64,000 nucleotides of DNA from JAGWBD01 sp965197455 (GCA_965197455.1 OZ240208.1:2480001-2544000); one strand, 5' to 3'. Positions 52,329 to 61,619 are shown, counted from the first letter of the stretch. The notes: generated by a model not told the origin, from the sequence alone. Numbers and translations are program-made.

Positions 52329-54347
52329 GTGAACAATCAACCCCCCAAGGATGGCAACAACGACAATTCGCCCTTTTCGGGCCGCAATGCCCAGCGTCTG
52401 CTGATCGGTATGGGCGTCGTTGTGCTGATCCTGTTCGTGTTGACCATGGGCAGCCAGAGCAACTTCCAGAGCAGCAACCGGATCCCGCTCAACGAACTGG
52501 CCACCCAGATTCAGCGCGGCAACGTCGAGCGCCTGGTGGTGCGCGGCGGTCAGGACGTCTACATTCAGTTCTACAGCGGCATCACCGCCGTCTTCTACAA
52601 GGAACGCGAATCCGACCTCTTCGAGAACCTGCGCACCTACGGCGTCAGCGACACGCAGCTACAGTCCATCAGCTACGCCGAGCAGCCGGGTGACAACACC
52701 GGCGGCCTGCTCATCCAGTTGCTCATCGCCATCGTGCCCACGGTCATCATTATCTGGCTGTTGTGGCGCATGATGCGTTCGGTGCGCAGCGGCCAGGACC
52801 AGGCGATCAGCTTTGGCCGCAGTCGCGCGCGCGTCACCCGTGACGTCGAGCGACCGCAGGTGACTTTTTCGGATGTGGCCGGCGCGGAGGAATCCAAGGA
52901 AGAACTGGCCGAAATTGTGGAATTCCTCAAGGAACCGGAGAAGTTCATCCGACTTGGCGCACGCATCCCCAAGGGCGTGTTGATGATCGGCCCGCCCGGC
53001 ACCGGCAAGACGCTGCTGGCGCGCGCGGTGGCCGGTGAGGCCGGCGTGCCCTTCTTCAGCATTTCCGGCTCGGAGTTCGTCGAGATGTTTGTGGGCGTGG
53101 GCGCCAGCCGCGTGCGCGACCTGTTTGAGCGCGCCAAGTCCGAGGCGCCGGCCATCGTTTTTATCGACGAGATTGACGCGGTCGGGCGCCATCGCGGCGC
53201 CGGCCTGGGCGGCGGCCATGACGAGCGCGAACAGACGCTGAACCAGATCCTGGTCGAAATGGACGGCTTCGAGCAGGGCACCAACGTCATCATCATCGCG
53301 GCCACCAACCGGCCCGACATCCTCGACCCGGCGCTGCTGCGCCCCGGTCGCTTCGACCGCAAGGTCACCATGGACAACCCGGACGTGGCTGGCCGGCTGG
53401 CCATCCTCAAGGTGCATGCGCGCGGCAAGCCGCTGGCGCCGGATGCGGACCTGCAGGCCGTTTCGCGCATCACGCCGGGTTTTTCCGGCGCTGACCTCGA
53501 GAACCTCATCAACGAAGCTGCCATCCTCGCTGCCCGGCGCAACCGCAAGACCATCAGCATGAAAGAGTTGCAGGAGAGCATGGAGCGCGCCGTGATGGGG
53601 CCGGAGCGCAAGACGCGCGTCATTTCCGACAGGGAGAAGCGCCGTCTCGCCTGCCACGAGGCCGGCCACGCCATCCTCTTCCACGTGCTGAAGTACGCCT
53701 GGCCGGTGCACAAGATCACCATCATTCCGCGTGGACGCGCCGGTGGTTTCGTGATGCCCCTGCCGGAAGAGGACCAGTTCCTGGTCACTGGCGAGGAGTT
53801 TGAGGATCGCATCGCCGCGGCCCTGGGCGGACGCATCGCCGAGAAAATCACCTACACCAGTCAGCAGCTATCCACCGGCGCCCAGATGGACCTGCAGCAG
53901 GCCACCGGCATCGCCCGCAGTATGGTCACACAGTACGGCATGAGCGAGCTGCTGGGCCCGCGCACCTTTGGTAGTAGCCAGACCTCCGTCTTCCTCGGTC
54001 GCGAGATTGGCGAGCAGCGCGATTACAGTGAGAAGACCGCCGAGAAGATCGACCAGGAGATCAAGCGCCTCGTCGAGACCGGCGAACAGCGTGGCCGCGA
54101 AATCCTGAACCAGTACCGCGACAAACTGGAAGAACTGGTCAACGTGTTGATCGCGGAAGAAACGCTGGATCGTGAGACTTTCGAAAGTCTTATGAACGCC
54201 GATGACAGCGACGCTGAGACTGCGGATCAGCCCGACCTGGCGCCGACGCCCGACAGTGACGAGGGACAGACGGCCGATCCCGGCCCGACGCGCAAGGATC
54301 CGCCGACCACCGGCCTCGGTGGCATGGTGCCCGTCCCCGGCGAGTAA
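52329..54347 (+). CDS. ftsH: ATP-dependent zinc metalloprotease FtsH
   Basis: The 672-residue membrane AAA+ protease degrades misfolded membrane and regulatory proteins. Two N-terminal membrane segments (LLIGMGVVVLILFVLTM and LLIQLLIAIVPTVIIIWLL) flank a small external domain. The AAA module has Walker A GPPGTGKT (about 220), Walker B FIDEIDAVG and the second region of homology ATNRPDILDPALLRPGRFDR. The protease zinc site is HEAGH (about 442). The start is GTG at 52329 behind ACGGGAG. The acidic C-terminal tail is normal for the family. Confidence 0.96.
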   Translation: MNNQPPKDGNNDNSPFSGRNAQRLLIGMGVVVLILFVLTMGSQSNFQSSNRIPLNELATQIQRGNVERLVVRGGQDVYIQFYSGITAVFYKERESDLFENLRTYGVSDTQLQSISYAEQPGDNTGGLLIQLLIAIVPTVIIIWLLWRMMRSVRSGQDQAISFGRSRARVTRDVERPQVTFSDVAGAEESKEELAEIVEFLKEPEKFIRLGARIPKGVLMIGPPGTGKTLLARAVAGEAGVPFFSISGSEFVEMFVGVGASRVRDLFERAKSEAPAIVFIDEIDAVGRHRGAGLGGGHDEREQTLNQILVEMDGFEQGTNVIIIAATNRPDILDPALLRPGRFDRKVTMDNPDVAGRLAILKVHARGKPLAPDADLQAVSRITPGFSGADLENLINEAAILAARRNRKTISMKELQESMERAVMGPERKTRVISDREKRRLACHEAGHAILFHVLKYAWPVHKITIIPRGRAGGFVMPLPEEDQFLVTGEEFEDRIAAALGGRIAEKITYTSQQLSTGAQMDLQQATGIARSMVTQYGMSELLGPRTFGSSQTSVFLGREIGEQRDYSEKTAEKIDQEIKRLVETGEQRGREILNQYRDKLEELVNVLIAEETLDRETFESLMNADDSDAETADQPDLAPTPDSDEGQTADPGPTRKDPPTTGLGGMVPVPGE

Positions 54348-54349
54348 AG

Positions 54350-54368
54350 GCCGCCTGCAGCAGGCGGC
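54350..54368. terminator. Bidirectional stem-loop between ftsH and a methyltransferase gene
   Basis: GCCGCCTG and CAGGCGGC form a perfect 8-bp stem with a 3-nt loop between two convergent stop codons. No T-tract follows on either strand, so its strength as an intrinsic terminator is uncertain. Confidence 0.55.
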
Positions 54369-54371
54369 TGC

Positions 54372-55064
54372 TCAGAGCTTGTCGGCCGTGCCATAGATAA
54401 AGTAGTTGCTTGTCTCATGCAGCAGGGGTATCAGGCCCAGCGCCGCCAGGCTGGCGCCCAGCGCTGCCGGCTCATGGAAGACCTTGACGATCGTGAAGCT
54501 GCGACCGTCATTGAGCACGCGCTCGTTGAGGATGCTGTCGCTGTCATAGTCGTAGTGCAAATGGTCGCTGGCGCCGGAATGCGGGTCGCGGCGCGAATCG
54601 GCGAAGAAGAAGCGTCCGCCAGGCCGCAAGGCGTGCGCCACCTGCTGCAGGAAGGGCGTCAGCGCGTCCGGCGGGATGTGCGACAACCAGAAGCCACAGA
54701 ACACCAGGTCGTATTCCTGTTGCGGCTGCCAGGCGAAGAGGTCGGCCTGCTCGTAGCTGACCTGCGCGGACTGCAATTTCGCGCGGTTGATGGCCAGCAT
54801 TTCTGGTGCGGCGTCGATGGCGTGGACGCGCGCGGCAAGTTTAAGCAACTCCTGCGTCCAGATGCCGGTGCCGCAGGCCAGCTCCAGCGCGGAGTCGACG
54901 GGCGGGCAGCGCAGCAGCGCCTGGCGCACCTCGTCCACCTGGTCGGCCCACAGCTGATTTAACTCCGGGCCGTGATCGTAGCGGCCCGTGCGGTACGCCC
55001 ACTGGTCATATTCACTGGCGCGCGCGCGGTAGTAGGCAATCTGTTCCTGCAGCAGAGCATCCAT
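54372..55064 (-). CDS. SAM-dependent methyltransferase (class I)
   Basis: The 230-residue protein has motif I ALELACGTGIWTQELL, motif II VHAIDAAPEMLAI, and DLVFCGFWLSHIPPDAL at the acceptor side, followed by LRPGGRFFFADSR. It resembles UbiE/trans-aconitate-type enzymes acting on small molecules. AAGGGG precedes the ATG at 55064. It is the last of four minus-strand genes (TlpA-like, DUF4013, exonuclease, this one), 17 bp behind the exonuclease. Confidence 0.86.
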   Translation of the reverse strand: MDALLQEQIAYYRARASEYDQWAYRTGRYDHGPELNQLWADQVDEVRQALLRCPPVDSALELACGTGIWTQELLKLAARVHAIDAAPEMLAINRAKLQSAQVSYEQADLFAWQPQQEYDLVFCGFWLSHIPPDALTPFLQQVAHALRPGGRFFFADSRRDPHSGASDHLHYDYDSDSILNERVLNDGRSFTIVKVFHEPAALGASLAALGLIPLLHETSNYFIYGTADKL

Positions 55065-55081
55065 GTGTATTCCCCTTTTGC

Positions 55082-55723
55082 TTACGCCCGGCGCCGGCCC
55101 GCAGCGACCGACTGCATCAACGCCAGCACCATCTGGCAATCGGACAGGGCGCGGTGCTCCTGGCTGAAGTCAGTGCCACATTCGCGTGTGAAGGCCTGCT
55201 CCAGGCCGTAGCCGCTGGTCGCGCCGCGCGTTGCCCGGTGCCAGGCGGCGTAGTCGCGCATGGCGCAGCGCCATGCCACGGTGGGCAGGCGGAGGGCGTG
55301 CAGGTCGCTGGTTTGTTGCAGCAGGCGTTTGTCATAGGGCGCGTTGTAGACGAGGACCAGCGCGGCCGCCCGCAGCGTTGGCGTCAGCAAACGGTGCACG
55401 TCTGTCCAGGCGCTCGCGCCGAGTTGCTGCAGCTTCGCCAGCGTGAGGCCGTGTATGCGCGCTGCCGAGCCGGGAATGTCGCCCAGCGGCAGGGCGAGTT
55501 CGTGCAGCACCTGCTCGCCGCGGGTGTTGATGATTGCCACCTCGATCACTTCCGCGTGGCGGTCGAGGCCGGTGGTCTCGGTGTCCAGGATCAGCACATC
55601 ATCTCGCTCAAGCAAGCCCGGCCAGTCAGCAACGCCCGCCCTGCTCCCGGAAGCGCCACTGCGGCGCGCGCTGGCAGCGTGTGGCTGCTGGCGGAATTTA
55701 CGTCGGAAGCGCCACTTGGACAT
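55082..55723 (-). CDS. DnaQ-like 3'-5' exonuclease
   Basis: The 213-residue protein has a basic N-terminal tail (SKWRFRRKFRQQ) and the DEDDh exonuclease motifs: LDTETTGLD (Exo I), YNAPYDKRLL (Exo II) and HRALSDC (Exo III with its His and Asp). Such stand-alone proteins work in DNA or RNA end trimming, or as a proofreading subunit. It begins 6 bp behind the DUF4013 gene. Confidence 0.88.
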   Translation of the reverse strand: MSKWRFRRKFRQQPHAASARRSGASGSRAGVADWPGLLERDDVLILDTETTGLDRHAEVIEVAIINTRGEQVLHELALPLGDIPGSAARIHGLTLAKLQQLGASAWTDVHRLLTPTLRAAALVLVYNAPYDKRLLQQTSDLHALRLPTVAWRCAMRDYAAWHRATRGATSGYGLEQAFTRECGTDFSQEHRALSDCQMVLALMQSVAAGRRRA

Positions 55724-55729
55724 ACGAGG

Positions 55730-56407
55730 CTACCGGGGCATGGAGGACGCGCGCGCCTCGCGCTCGTCCAGCGCGCAGACGAGCTGTCCCAGCAGATGCC
55801 CCTGCACGGGGATGGACAGCGCCAGCGAAATCAGCCAGCCGACTCCCGGCACGGCGCTCACCAGACCCAGCGCCAGGCTTGCCAACATGCTGAAGAGCAG
55901 CCACTGCAGGAACAGGCCGCTGTTGGCGCGCAGCGTGTCCCATAGCTCGCCTGGCTGAAACCAGGAGGTCAGCTGACGCGACTGCGCGTAGCGCGTGGCG
56001 CCAGCCGCCAGCATCAGCCAGATGAAAAGGTTCCAGACGAGCATGAAGAACAGCAGGCAACAGATCGATAACAGCGACAGCAGGCCCAGCTCTTCACCAC
56101 CGGTGGCGGCGAGCAGCAGCAGACCGCAGAGTGGCAGGCCGTTGGGGAGGTTGTAGACGAAGATGGCGACCAGCGCGTTGAAGCCGTCGCGCATTCTGGC
56201 TTCGTGAGCCAGCCAGTCCGGCAGCGGTCGTTTAGCCCCGGCCTGCAGGTTGCGCATCAGGTCCAGCGTGTAACCGGCCAGCATGGCCATACCGACCAGG
56301 CCCAGCAGCGGGATAAGCGCGACCAGGCTCCAGAGCAACACCAGCGCCAGCTTGCGGGCCCACTGTTCATCTTCGAAGGGGAATTGAAACGCGAGTGGCA
56401 AATTCAC
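55730..56407 (-). CDS. DUF4013-family membrane protein
   Basis: The 225-residue protein has about four to five long hydrophobic segments and the family start PLAFQFPFEDEQWARKL followed by GYTLDLMRN and PLPDW. DUF4013 proteins are of unknown function and are frequent in Chloroflexota and archaea. The start is GTG at 56407 behind GGGAG with a 7-nt gap. It lies 48 bp behind the TlpA-like gene and directly before the exonuclease gene. Confidence 0.85.
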   Translation of the reverse strand: MNLPLAFQFPFEDEQWARKLALVLLWSLVALIPLLGLVGMAMLAGYTLDLMRNLQAGAKRPLPDWLAHEARMRDGFNALVAIFVYNLPNGLPLCGLLLLAATGGEELGLLSLLSICCLLFFMLVWNLFIWLMLAAGATRYAQSRQLTSWFQPGELWDTLRANSGLFLQWLLFSMLASLALGLVSAVPGVGWLISLALSIPVQGHLLGQLVCALDEREARASSMPR

Positions 56408-56455
56408 ATCGGGTCTCCCGGACTGCGGGGCTGCGACAACCTGTATGGTAGCAGG

Positions 56456-57043
56456 TCAGGCCTGCGCCTGCGCGCGCCAGCGCTCAAGCTGCGCCATTGT
56501 GATTTCTCCGGTCTGCACGGCGCGGATGCGGCCCGCTGCGTCGACGAGGAAACTGGCCGGCAGACCAAAGGCGCCCCAGGCGTCGCTGGCGCGGGCGTCG
56601 GCGTCGAGCAGGACGGTCAGGTCGCGCGCGCCGGCTGCGGCCAGGAAACTGCGCACCAGCGCCTGCTCTTCGCCCACGTTGACGGCCAGCACCTGCATGG
56701 CATCGGGGCCGCTGTGCTGCTGCGCAAAGGCACCCAGCGCAGGCAACTCACGGCGGCAGGGCTCGCACCAGCTGGCCCAGAAGTTGACGACGACAGGCCG
56801 GCCGCGCAGGGAAGCCAGGCGCAGTTTCGCGCCACTGTCGAGGCGGGGCAGGGCCAGCGCCGGGGCGACCCTGTCGAGCAGCGCTGGCGTCTCTGGCAGC
56901 GCGTCGGGCAATATAGTAGAGGCGCGGTCGCTGCTGCTGCGCTGCACCTGAATGGCTGCGGCAATGCCGAGCAGCGGCAGGAGCAACAGCGTCAGCCAGA
57001 GCAGCTGTTCGCGGCGCGTGCGGGTCAGCGGTGGACGGGACAA
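56456..57043 (-). CDS. TlpA-like membrane-anchored thioredoxin-fold protein
   Basis: The 195-residue protein has a short basic start, one membrane anchor (LLWLTLLLLPLLGIAAAI), and a thioredoxin/AhpC-TSA domain with WCEPC at 92-96 and a cis-proline stretch GLPASFLVD. It should act outside the membrane in disulfide reduction, for example for cytochrome c maturation. The start is TTG at 57043, with GGAGG 12 nt upstream; an ATG closer to that site reads out of frame and stops after eight codons. Confidence 0.83.
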   Translation of the reverse strand: MSRPPLTRTRREQLLWLTLLLLPLLGIAAAIQVQRSSSDRASTILPDALPETPALLDRVAPALALPRLDSGAKLRLASLRGRPVVVNFWASWCEPCRRELPALGAFAQQHSGPDAMQVLAVNVGEEQALVRSFLAAAGARDLTVLLDADARASDAWGAFGLPASFLVDAAGRIRAVQTGEITMAQLERWRAQAQA

Positions 57044-57167
57044 GGGCGCATTGAACCTCCGCTAGCGGGCACAATTGTGCCGCGGCCTGCGCCTGCCTGT
57101 CAATGGTAGCGCCCGGGGCTTCGCGCTACAGTACGCCGGCAGCGCAATGGAAACGAGGGAGGACATT

Positions 57168-57527
57168 ATGCTCAATGAATTTCGCGAATTTGCCACGCGC
57201 GGCAACGCCATTGATCTGGCCGTCGGCCTGATCCTGGGCGCCGCGTTCAAGGACATCATCAATTCGCTCGTCAAAGACGTCTTCACGCCGATCATCGGCG
57301 CCATCACCGGCGGCGTGGATTTTTCACATCTGTTCATTAGTCTGTCGGCAACGCAGTACGCGACCCTGGCGGAGGCGGAGGAAGTCGGCGCGGCCACCAT
57401 TCGCTATGGCAATTTCATCACGGTGGCCATCGAATTCGTCATCATCGCCTTCTCCATGTTCCTGCTGGTGCGCACCATCAACCGGCTGATGCGCGAGATC
57501 GAGAATGTGGAAGAGGTGATCACCTGA
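57168..57527 (+). CDS. mscL: Large-conductance mechanosensitive channel
   Basis: The 119-residue protein has FREFATRGNAIDLAVGLILGAAF at its first helix (the pore-lining segment), VFTPIIGAITGG, and a second helix FVIIAFSMFLLVRTINRL. It forms a pentameric pore that opens under membrane tension during osmotic downshock. The start at 57168 has GAGGGAGGAC upstream; the longer frame adds no channel sequence. Single gene. Confidence 0.94.
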   Translation: MLNEFREFATRGNAIDLAVGLILGAAFKDIINSLVKDVFTPIIGAITGGVDFSHLFISLSATQYATLAEAEEVGAATIRYGNFITVAIEFVIIAFSMFLLVRTINRLMREIENVEEVIT

Positions 57528-57580
57528 TCTGAAGCGCGTTGGTGCCGGTCGCGGACGGGCGACAGCAGGGCCTGGCTGCC

Positions 57581-57610
57581 CTGTCAGGAACGGGCTGGCG
57601 GTTGTATAAT
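57581..57610 (+). promoter_or_regulatory. Promoter of the chorismate mutase-DAHP synthase gene
   Basis: CTGTCA (57581-57586), an 18-bp spacer and consensus TATAAT (57605-57610) lie 47 nt upstream of the ATG at 57658. Confidence 0.65.
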
Positions 57611-57657
57611 GGTGCTGGCAATCATGCCGGAACGGATCATGCGGGGAGTAGGCAATC

Positions 57658-58737
57658 ATGCAAGATGACAGACTGCAGGAATTGCGCGGGGAGATTGATG
57701 TAATCAATCTGCAAATCCTTGAGCTGCTCAGCCAGCGGGCGCAAATCGCCTCGGCGATCGGGCGCGTTCAGCAGAACCTCGGCACCTCGTTTTATGATCC
57801 GGAGCGTGAGGCCGCCATGTTGACCGCGCTGCAGCAGGCCAACGAAGGCCCCTTCAGCAACGAGACCATCAGCGCGCTCTTCAGCGAGATATTCCGCGCC
57901 TCACTGGCGCTGGAGGAGAAGGAAGCGCTGGCCAAAATCCTGGTGCAGCGCAAGTACCCGGGCGAGCGCACCATCATCACCATGGCCGACGGCACCGAGC
58001 TGGGCAATGGCGATTTCACCGTTATCAGCGGCCCCTGCGCCATTGAAGGCTTGGAACAGGTCGATGAAGTTGCCGAAGCGCTGGCGACACGCGGTGTGCG
58101 CTTCCTGCGTGGCATGGGCTGGAAGCCGCGCACCTCGCCCTACGATTTCCAGGGCCTGGGCATGGAGGGCCTGCGCATTGCACGCCAGGCGGCCACGCGC
58201 CACAACATGTTCATCGTCAGCGAGGTGATGGACAAGAGCCTCATCTCCGAGATGTCCGAATACGTCGATGTCTTCTGGGTCGGCGCGCGCAACATGTCCA
58301 ACAGCTTCCTGCTCAAGGCGCTGGGCCAGGTGCGCCAGCCGGTGATCCTCAAACGCAGCTTCGGCGCCAACATTCAGGAATTGCTCTACGCTGCCGAGTA
58401 CATCGTCAGCAGCGGCAACCCCAACGTCATCCTCATGGAGCGCGGCATCCGCACCTTCGAGACGCGCACGCGCAACACGCTTGATCTGAGCGCGGTGGCG
58501 CTACTGAAGCTGGAGTCGCATTTGCCGGTGGTGGTCGACATTTCTCACTCCGCCGGTCGCCGCGACATCGCCGTGCCGCTGGCGCGGGCATCGAAGGCGG
58601 TGGGCGCCGATGGCCTGATGTTCGAATGTCACCCCAACCCGCCGGTCGCCATGAGCGACGCCAAGCAGCAGCTCAGCATCCCCGAGATGCACACGCTGCT
58701 GGACGAGATTACGTACGAGCAGAAGGTGCTGGCCTGA
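57658..58737 (+). CDS. Bifunctional chorismate mutase / 3-deoxy-7-phosphoheptulonate synthase
   Basis: The 359-residue protein fuses an AroQ-type chorismate mutase (residues about 1-90: LRGEIDVINLQILELLSQRAQIA) to a type I-beta DAHP synthase (about 100-355). Landmarks of the latter are FTVISGPCAIEG, MGWKPRTSPYDFQG, ILKRSFGANIQELLYAAEYI and VVVDISHSAGRRD. It catalyses the first step of aromatic amino acid synthesis; in such fusions the mutase domain typically senses prephenate or chorismate. A stem-loop with a T-tail follows. Confidence 0.93.
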   Translation: MQDDRLQELRGEIDVINLQILELLSQRAQIASAIGRVQQNLGTSFYDPEREAAMLTALQQANEGPFSNETISALFSEIFRASLALEEKEALAKILVQRKYPGERTIITMADGTELGNGDFTVISGPCAIEGLEQVDEVAEALATRGVRFLRGMGWKPRTSPYDFQGLGMEGLRIARQAATRHNMFIVSEVMDKSLISEMSEYVDVFWVGARNMSNSFLLKALGQVRQPVILKRSFGANIQELLYAAEYIVSSGNPNVILMERGIRTFETRTRNTLDLSAVALLKLESHLPVVVDISHSAGRRDIAVPLARASKAVGADGLMFECHPNPPVAMSDAKQQLSIPEMHTLLDEITYEQKVLA

Positions 58738-58772
58738 GGCCACACGCTCGCGCGACAGTCTGAAAGCAGGAC

Positions 58773-58800
58773 GGGGTGGTGGCAACAGCGCCACCCCTTT
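58773..58800 (+). terminator. Rho-independent terminator of the DAHP synthase gene
   Basis: GGGGTGG pairs with CCACCCC around an 11-nt loop and is followed by TTT. It lies 35 nt behind the stop codon and just upstream of the dnaX promoter. Confidence 0.65.
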
Positions 58801-58802
58801 GC

Positions 58803-58831
58803 TTGCCGCCTCTGGCGGGCGCTGCTACACT
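58803..58831 (+). promoter_or_regulatory. Promoter of the dnaX-ybaB-recR operon
   Basis: TTGCCG (58803-58808), a 17-bp spacer and TACACT (58826-58831) with TGC in front of the -10 (extended -10). The dnaX start lies 28 nt downstream. Confidence 0.65.
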
Positions 58832-58859
58832 GACGGCCCGTGCAGGAGGAGCCCCGGCC

Positions 58860-60467
58860 TTGCCCGAACAAGCCCTGTACCTCGCCTGGCGTCCCATGCG
58901 TTTCGAGGACGTCATCGGCCAGGAGCACATCACGCGCACCCTGCGCAACTCCCTGAAATCCGACCGCGTCCGCCACGCCTACCTCTTCAGCGGGCCGCGC
59001 GGCACCGGCAAAACCACCACCGCGCGCCTGCTGGCCAAAGCGGTCAACTGCGCGCATGACGACCTGGGGCAGCGCCCCTGCAATGAGTGCCGCGCCTGCC
59101 GCAATGTCAACGAAGGCCGCTATCTGGATCTCATCGAGATTGACGCGGCCACGCACACCGGCGTCGATGATGTGCGCGACCTGCGCGACAAAATCGCCTT
59201 CGCGCCCGGCGAGGGCAATTACAAGGTCTACATCATCGACGAGGTGCATCGCTTCACCGGCAACGCCTTCGACGCGCTGCTCAAGACACTGGAAGAGCCA
59301 CCGCCACACGCGGTCTTCGTGCTCGCCACCACCGAAATCGACAAGGTGCCGGCCACCATCAAAAGCCGCTGTCTGCCTTTCGAGTTCCGGCGCGTGCCGC
59401 TGCAGACTGTAGCCGACCATTTGCAGAAGATCGCGGCAGCCGAGGGCCTGAATATCGATACACTGGCGCTGGAGCTCATCGCGCGCCAGGGCACCGGCAG
59501 CGTACGCGACAGCATCAGCCTGCTCGATCAGATCGTCACCAACCCTGCCGAAGCGATCACGCTGGCGCTGGCGCAGGAAGTGCTGGGCACCGCCAGCAGC
59601 GATGCCGTGCGCGCCCTGGTGGACGCGCTGGTGCAGGGCGACGTCGCGGTCGGCCTGGAGGTCATCAACCACGCTGTGGACGCCGGCAGCGACCCGCAGC
59701 AGTTTGGCCAGCAGATCGTCGAACAGCTGCGCGCCCTGTTGTTGACGCAGACCGCCAGCGCGACGCTTGTGGTGGCGACGGACGAGGAGCGCGCACGTTA
59801 TCAGGCGCAGGCCGAACAAATCAGCCGCGGCAAGTTGCTGCGGTCGCTGCGCAATTTCAACAGGGCGCTGGCCGACGACCTGGGCGGCTGGCAGCCACAG
59901 CTGGCGCTCGAGCTGGCGCTGGTCGAGAGTCTGACCGCGCCAGCGGCCGTCAGTGACGCGCCGGCTGCGCCAGCCGTCAGCGCGGCGCCGGCCACGGCAG
60001 CGCGGCCAAAGGCAGCCCCGGCCCGCAAGTCTGCTCCTGCGAAGGCTGCCAGGGCTGCGAAGACCGGGCAGGCCGCTCCTGCTGCGGACGCAGCTGAAAC
60101 GTCGGCAGGTGACCTCTCGCAGGAACAGGTCACTGCGCGCTGGGGAGAAGTGCTGGCGCAGCTTGGCCGCAGCAACATCCCGGCGCTGCTGAAACACGCC
60201 CGCGTTAGCGAGCTGCGCGGCGACCTGCTTGTGATGGAGGCTACTTCGCAATTTTTCCGCGACCGGCTGGACACGGCGGAGACGAAGAGTGCGCTGGAGA
60301 CGGCCTTGCAGGTGGTGTATGGCAGGCCGCTGAGCGTCAGGGTGCGGCTGCAGGCGGCAGACGCGGGTGATGATCCACAAATCAACCAGGAAGACCCGCT
60401 CATCGCCAGCGCCATGGCGCTGGGGGCGCGCGTCAGCATCCACAAGGGTGAAGAACAGGGAGACTGA
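58860..60467 (+). CDS. dnaX: DNA polymerase III subunit gamma/tau
   Basis: The 535-residue clamp-loader ATPase has ALYLAWRPMRFEDVIGQEHI, Walker A GPRGTGKT (about 45), a zinc module with four cysteines (NCAHDDLGQRPCNECRAC), DEVHRFTGNAFDALLKTLEEPP (Walker B region) and the arginine-finger sensor SRCLPFEF. After about residue 370 comes an Ala/Pro/Lys-rich linker and a C-terminal domain. The start is TTG at 58860: AGGAGGA lies 9 nt upstream and the protein then begins like other DnaX. Operon with ybaB and recR, a widespread arrangement. Confidence 0.94.
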   Translation: MPEQALYLAWRPMRFEDVIGQEHITRTLRNSLKSDRVRHAYLFSGPRGTGKTTTARLLAKAVNCAHDDLGQRPCNECRACRNVNEGRYLDLIEIDAATHTGVDDVRDLRDKIAFAPGEGNYKVYIIDEVHRFTGNAFDALLKTLEEPPPHAVFVLATTEIDKVPATIKSRCLPFEFRRVPLQTVADHLQKIAAAEGLNIDTLALELIARQGTGSVRDSISLLDQIVTNPAEAITLALAQEVLGTASSDAVRALVDALVQGDVAVGLEVINHAVDAGSDPQQFGQQIVEQLRALLLTQTASATLVVATDEERARYQAQAEQISRGKLLRSLRNFNRALADDLGGWQPQLALELALVESLTAPAAVSDAPAAPAVSAAPATAARPKAAPARKSAPAKAARAAKTGQAAPAADAAETSAGDLSQEQVTARWGEVLAQLGRSNIPALLKHARVSELRGDLLVMEATSQFFRDRLDTAETKSALETALQVVYGRPLSVRVRLQAADAGDDPQINQEDPLIASAMALGARVSIHKGEEQGD

Positions 60468-60468
60468 G

Positions 60469-60813
60469 ATGGCCAAACGGCCCAGTCAGGCCGCCATGCT
60501 GCGGCAAATTCAGAAAATGCAGGACGACATGAGTGCGGCGCAGCAGGCCCTCGAACATGAAACGGTGGAAGTGTCGGTGGGCGGCGGCGCGGTGACTGTT
60601 GTCATCACCGGACACCAGCGCGTGCAGTCGATCGCGCTCGACAGCGCGCTGATCGACCTTGAGGATGAGGAATGGCTGGACGACCTGCAGGACCTGCTGG
60701 TCGCGGCCATGAACCAGGCCGTTGAGCAAAGTCAGTTGATGGCGGCGCAGAGGATGGAAGCCATCACCGGCGGCCTCGGCGGCATGCCGGGCATGGGTGG
60801 GCTGCTCGGGTGA
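60469..60813 (+). CDS. YbaB/EbfC nucleoid-associated protein
   Basis: The 114-residue protein has the family's N-terminal coiled helix (LRQIQKMQDDMSAAQQALEHETVEVS), a short sheet with VTVVITGHQRVQSIALD, and a Gly/Met-rich tail (GGLGGMPGMGG). It forms a dimeric tweezer that binds DNA non-specifically. The ATG follows the dnaX stop by 1 bp. Conserved between dnaX and recR in many bacteria. Confidence 0.92.
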   Translation: MAKRPSQAAMLRQIQKMQDDMSAAQQALEHETVEVSVGGGAVTVVITGHQRVQSIALDSALIDLEDEEWLDDLQDLLVAAMNQAVEQSQLMAAQRMEAITGGLGGMPGMGGLLG

Positions 60814-60841
60814 GACGCCTGGGTGTGACGCGGGCCACATT

Positions 60842-61447
60842 ATGAAGTCCGCCATCCCGGAGCCGGTCAGCCGGCTGACCGAGGCCTTTGCGCGCCTGCC
60901 GGGGGTGGGCCCCAAGACGGCGTCGCGCCTGACCTTCTATCTGCTGCGCGCCCCGGACGAGGTCGGCCTGACCCTGGCCGAGGCCCTGCGCGTCCTTAAG
61001 GCCGAGACGCAGCTCTGCTCACAATGCTTCAACATCACGGTCAACGATCCTTGCGCGCTCTGTGAAGACAGCGGCCGCGACCGCAGCGTCATCGCCGTCG
61101 TCGAGGAGCCGCTGGATGTACTGGCGCTGGAGCGCACCGGCAGCTTCAGCGGCCTCTACCATGTGCTGCACGGCGCCATCTCGCCGGTCAACAACATCGG
61201 CCCGGACGAGCTGCGCATTCGCGAGCTGGCGCAGCGTGCGGCGGCGGCGGAAGTGCGCGAGGTCATCATCGCGACCAACCCGGGCATGGAGGGCGACGCG
61301 ACGGCGATGTACATCGAGCGCAGCCTGGAGGGCGATGGCCTGCGCATCACGCGCCTGGCGCGCGGCCTGCCGGTCGGCGGCGACCTGGAATATGTCGATC
61401 CGGTGACGCTGACGCGCGCGCTGCAGGGCCGCTCGGAGGCTCGCTGA
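60842..61447 (+). CDS. recR: Recombination protein RecR
   Basis: The 201-residue protein acts with RecO and RecF in gap repair by loading RecA. It has an N-terminal helix-hairpin-helix (LPGVGPKTASRLTFYLL), a four-cysteine zinc finger (CSQCFNITVNDPCALC) and a Toprim domain with VVEEPLDVLALE, followed by a Walker-B-like GLPVGGDLEYVD end. The ATG at 60842 gives the standard start; the ribosome site is weak. Third gene of the dnaX operon. Confidence 0.94.
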   Translation: MKSAIPEPVSRLTEAFARLPGVGPKTASRLTFYLLRAPDEVGLTLAEALRVLKAETQLCSQCFNITVNDPCALCEDSGRDRSVIAVVEEPLDVLALERTGSFSGLYHVLHGAISPVNNIGPDELRIRELAQRAAAAEVREVIIATNPGMEGDATAMYIERSLEGDGLRITRLARGLPVGGDLEYVDPVTLTRALQGRSEAR

Positions 61448-61560
61448 GCGTGGAAATTGCAAATCCACTCGATAGAGAGGTGCTGACTGATTTGGCCGAG
61501 GCCATGTCACCTGGCCCGGGATGAAGGCCGGAATTCCTTGCGAGAGTTGAGCTTTGCTAG

Positions 61561-61600
61561 CTGAAATGGATACACTTGTTTATTACGTGTAGCATTTCAG
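61561..61600 (+). promoter_or_regulatory. 40-nt stem-loop just upstream of the sensor-like gene
   Basis: CTGAAATG (61561) pairs with CATTTCAG (ending 61600). After a small internal mismatch, TACAC pairs with GTGTA, leaving a loop of about 11 A/T-rich bases. The element ends 19 nt before the ATG at 61620, with GGAAGAG immediately behind it. It could be an attenuator, an RNA-level switch, or a palindromic protein site. Confidence 0.5.
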
Positions 61601-61619
61601 GGAAGAGAAAAGTTAATAA

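Noticed and set aside
58629..60476. A 615-codon minus-strand open frame
   Set aside because: Antisense to dnaX; no recognisable domain.
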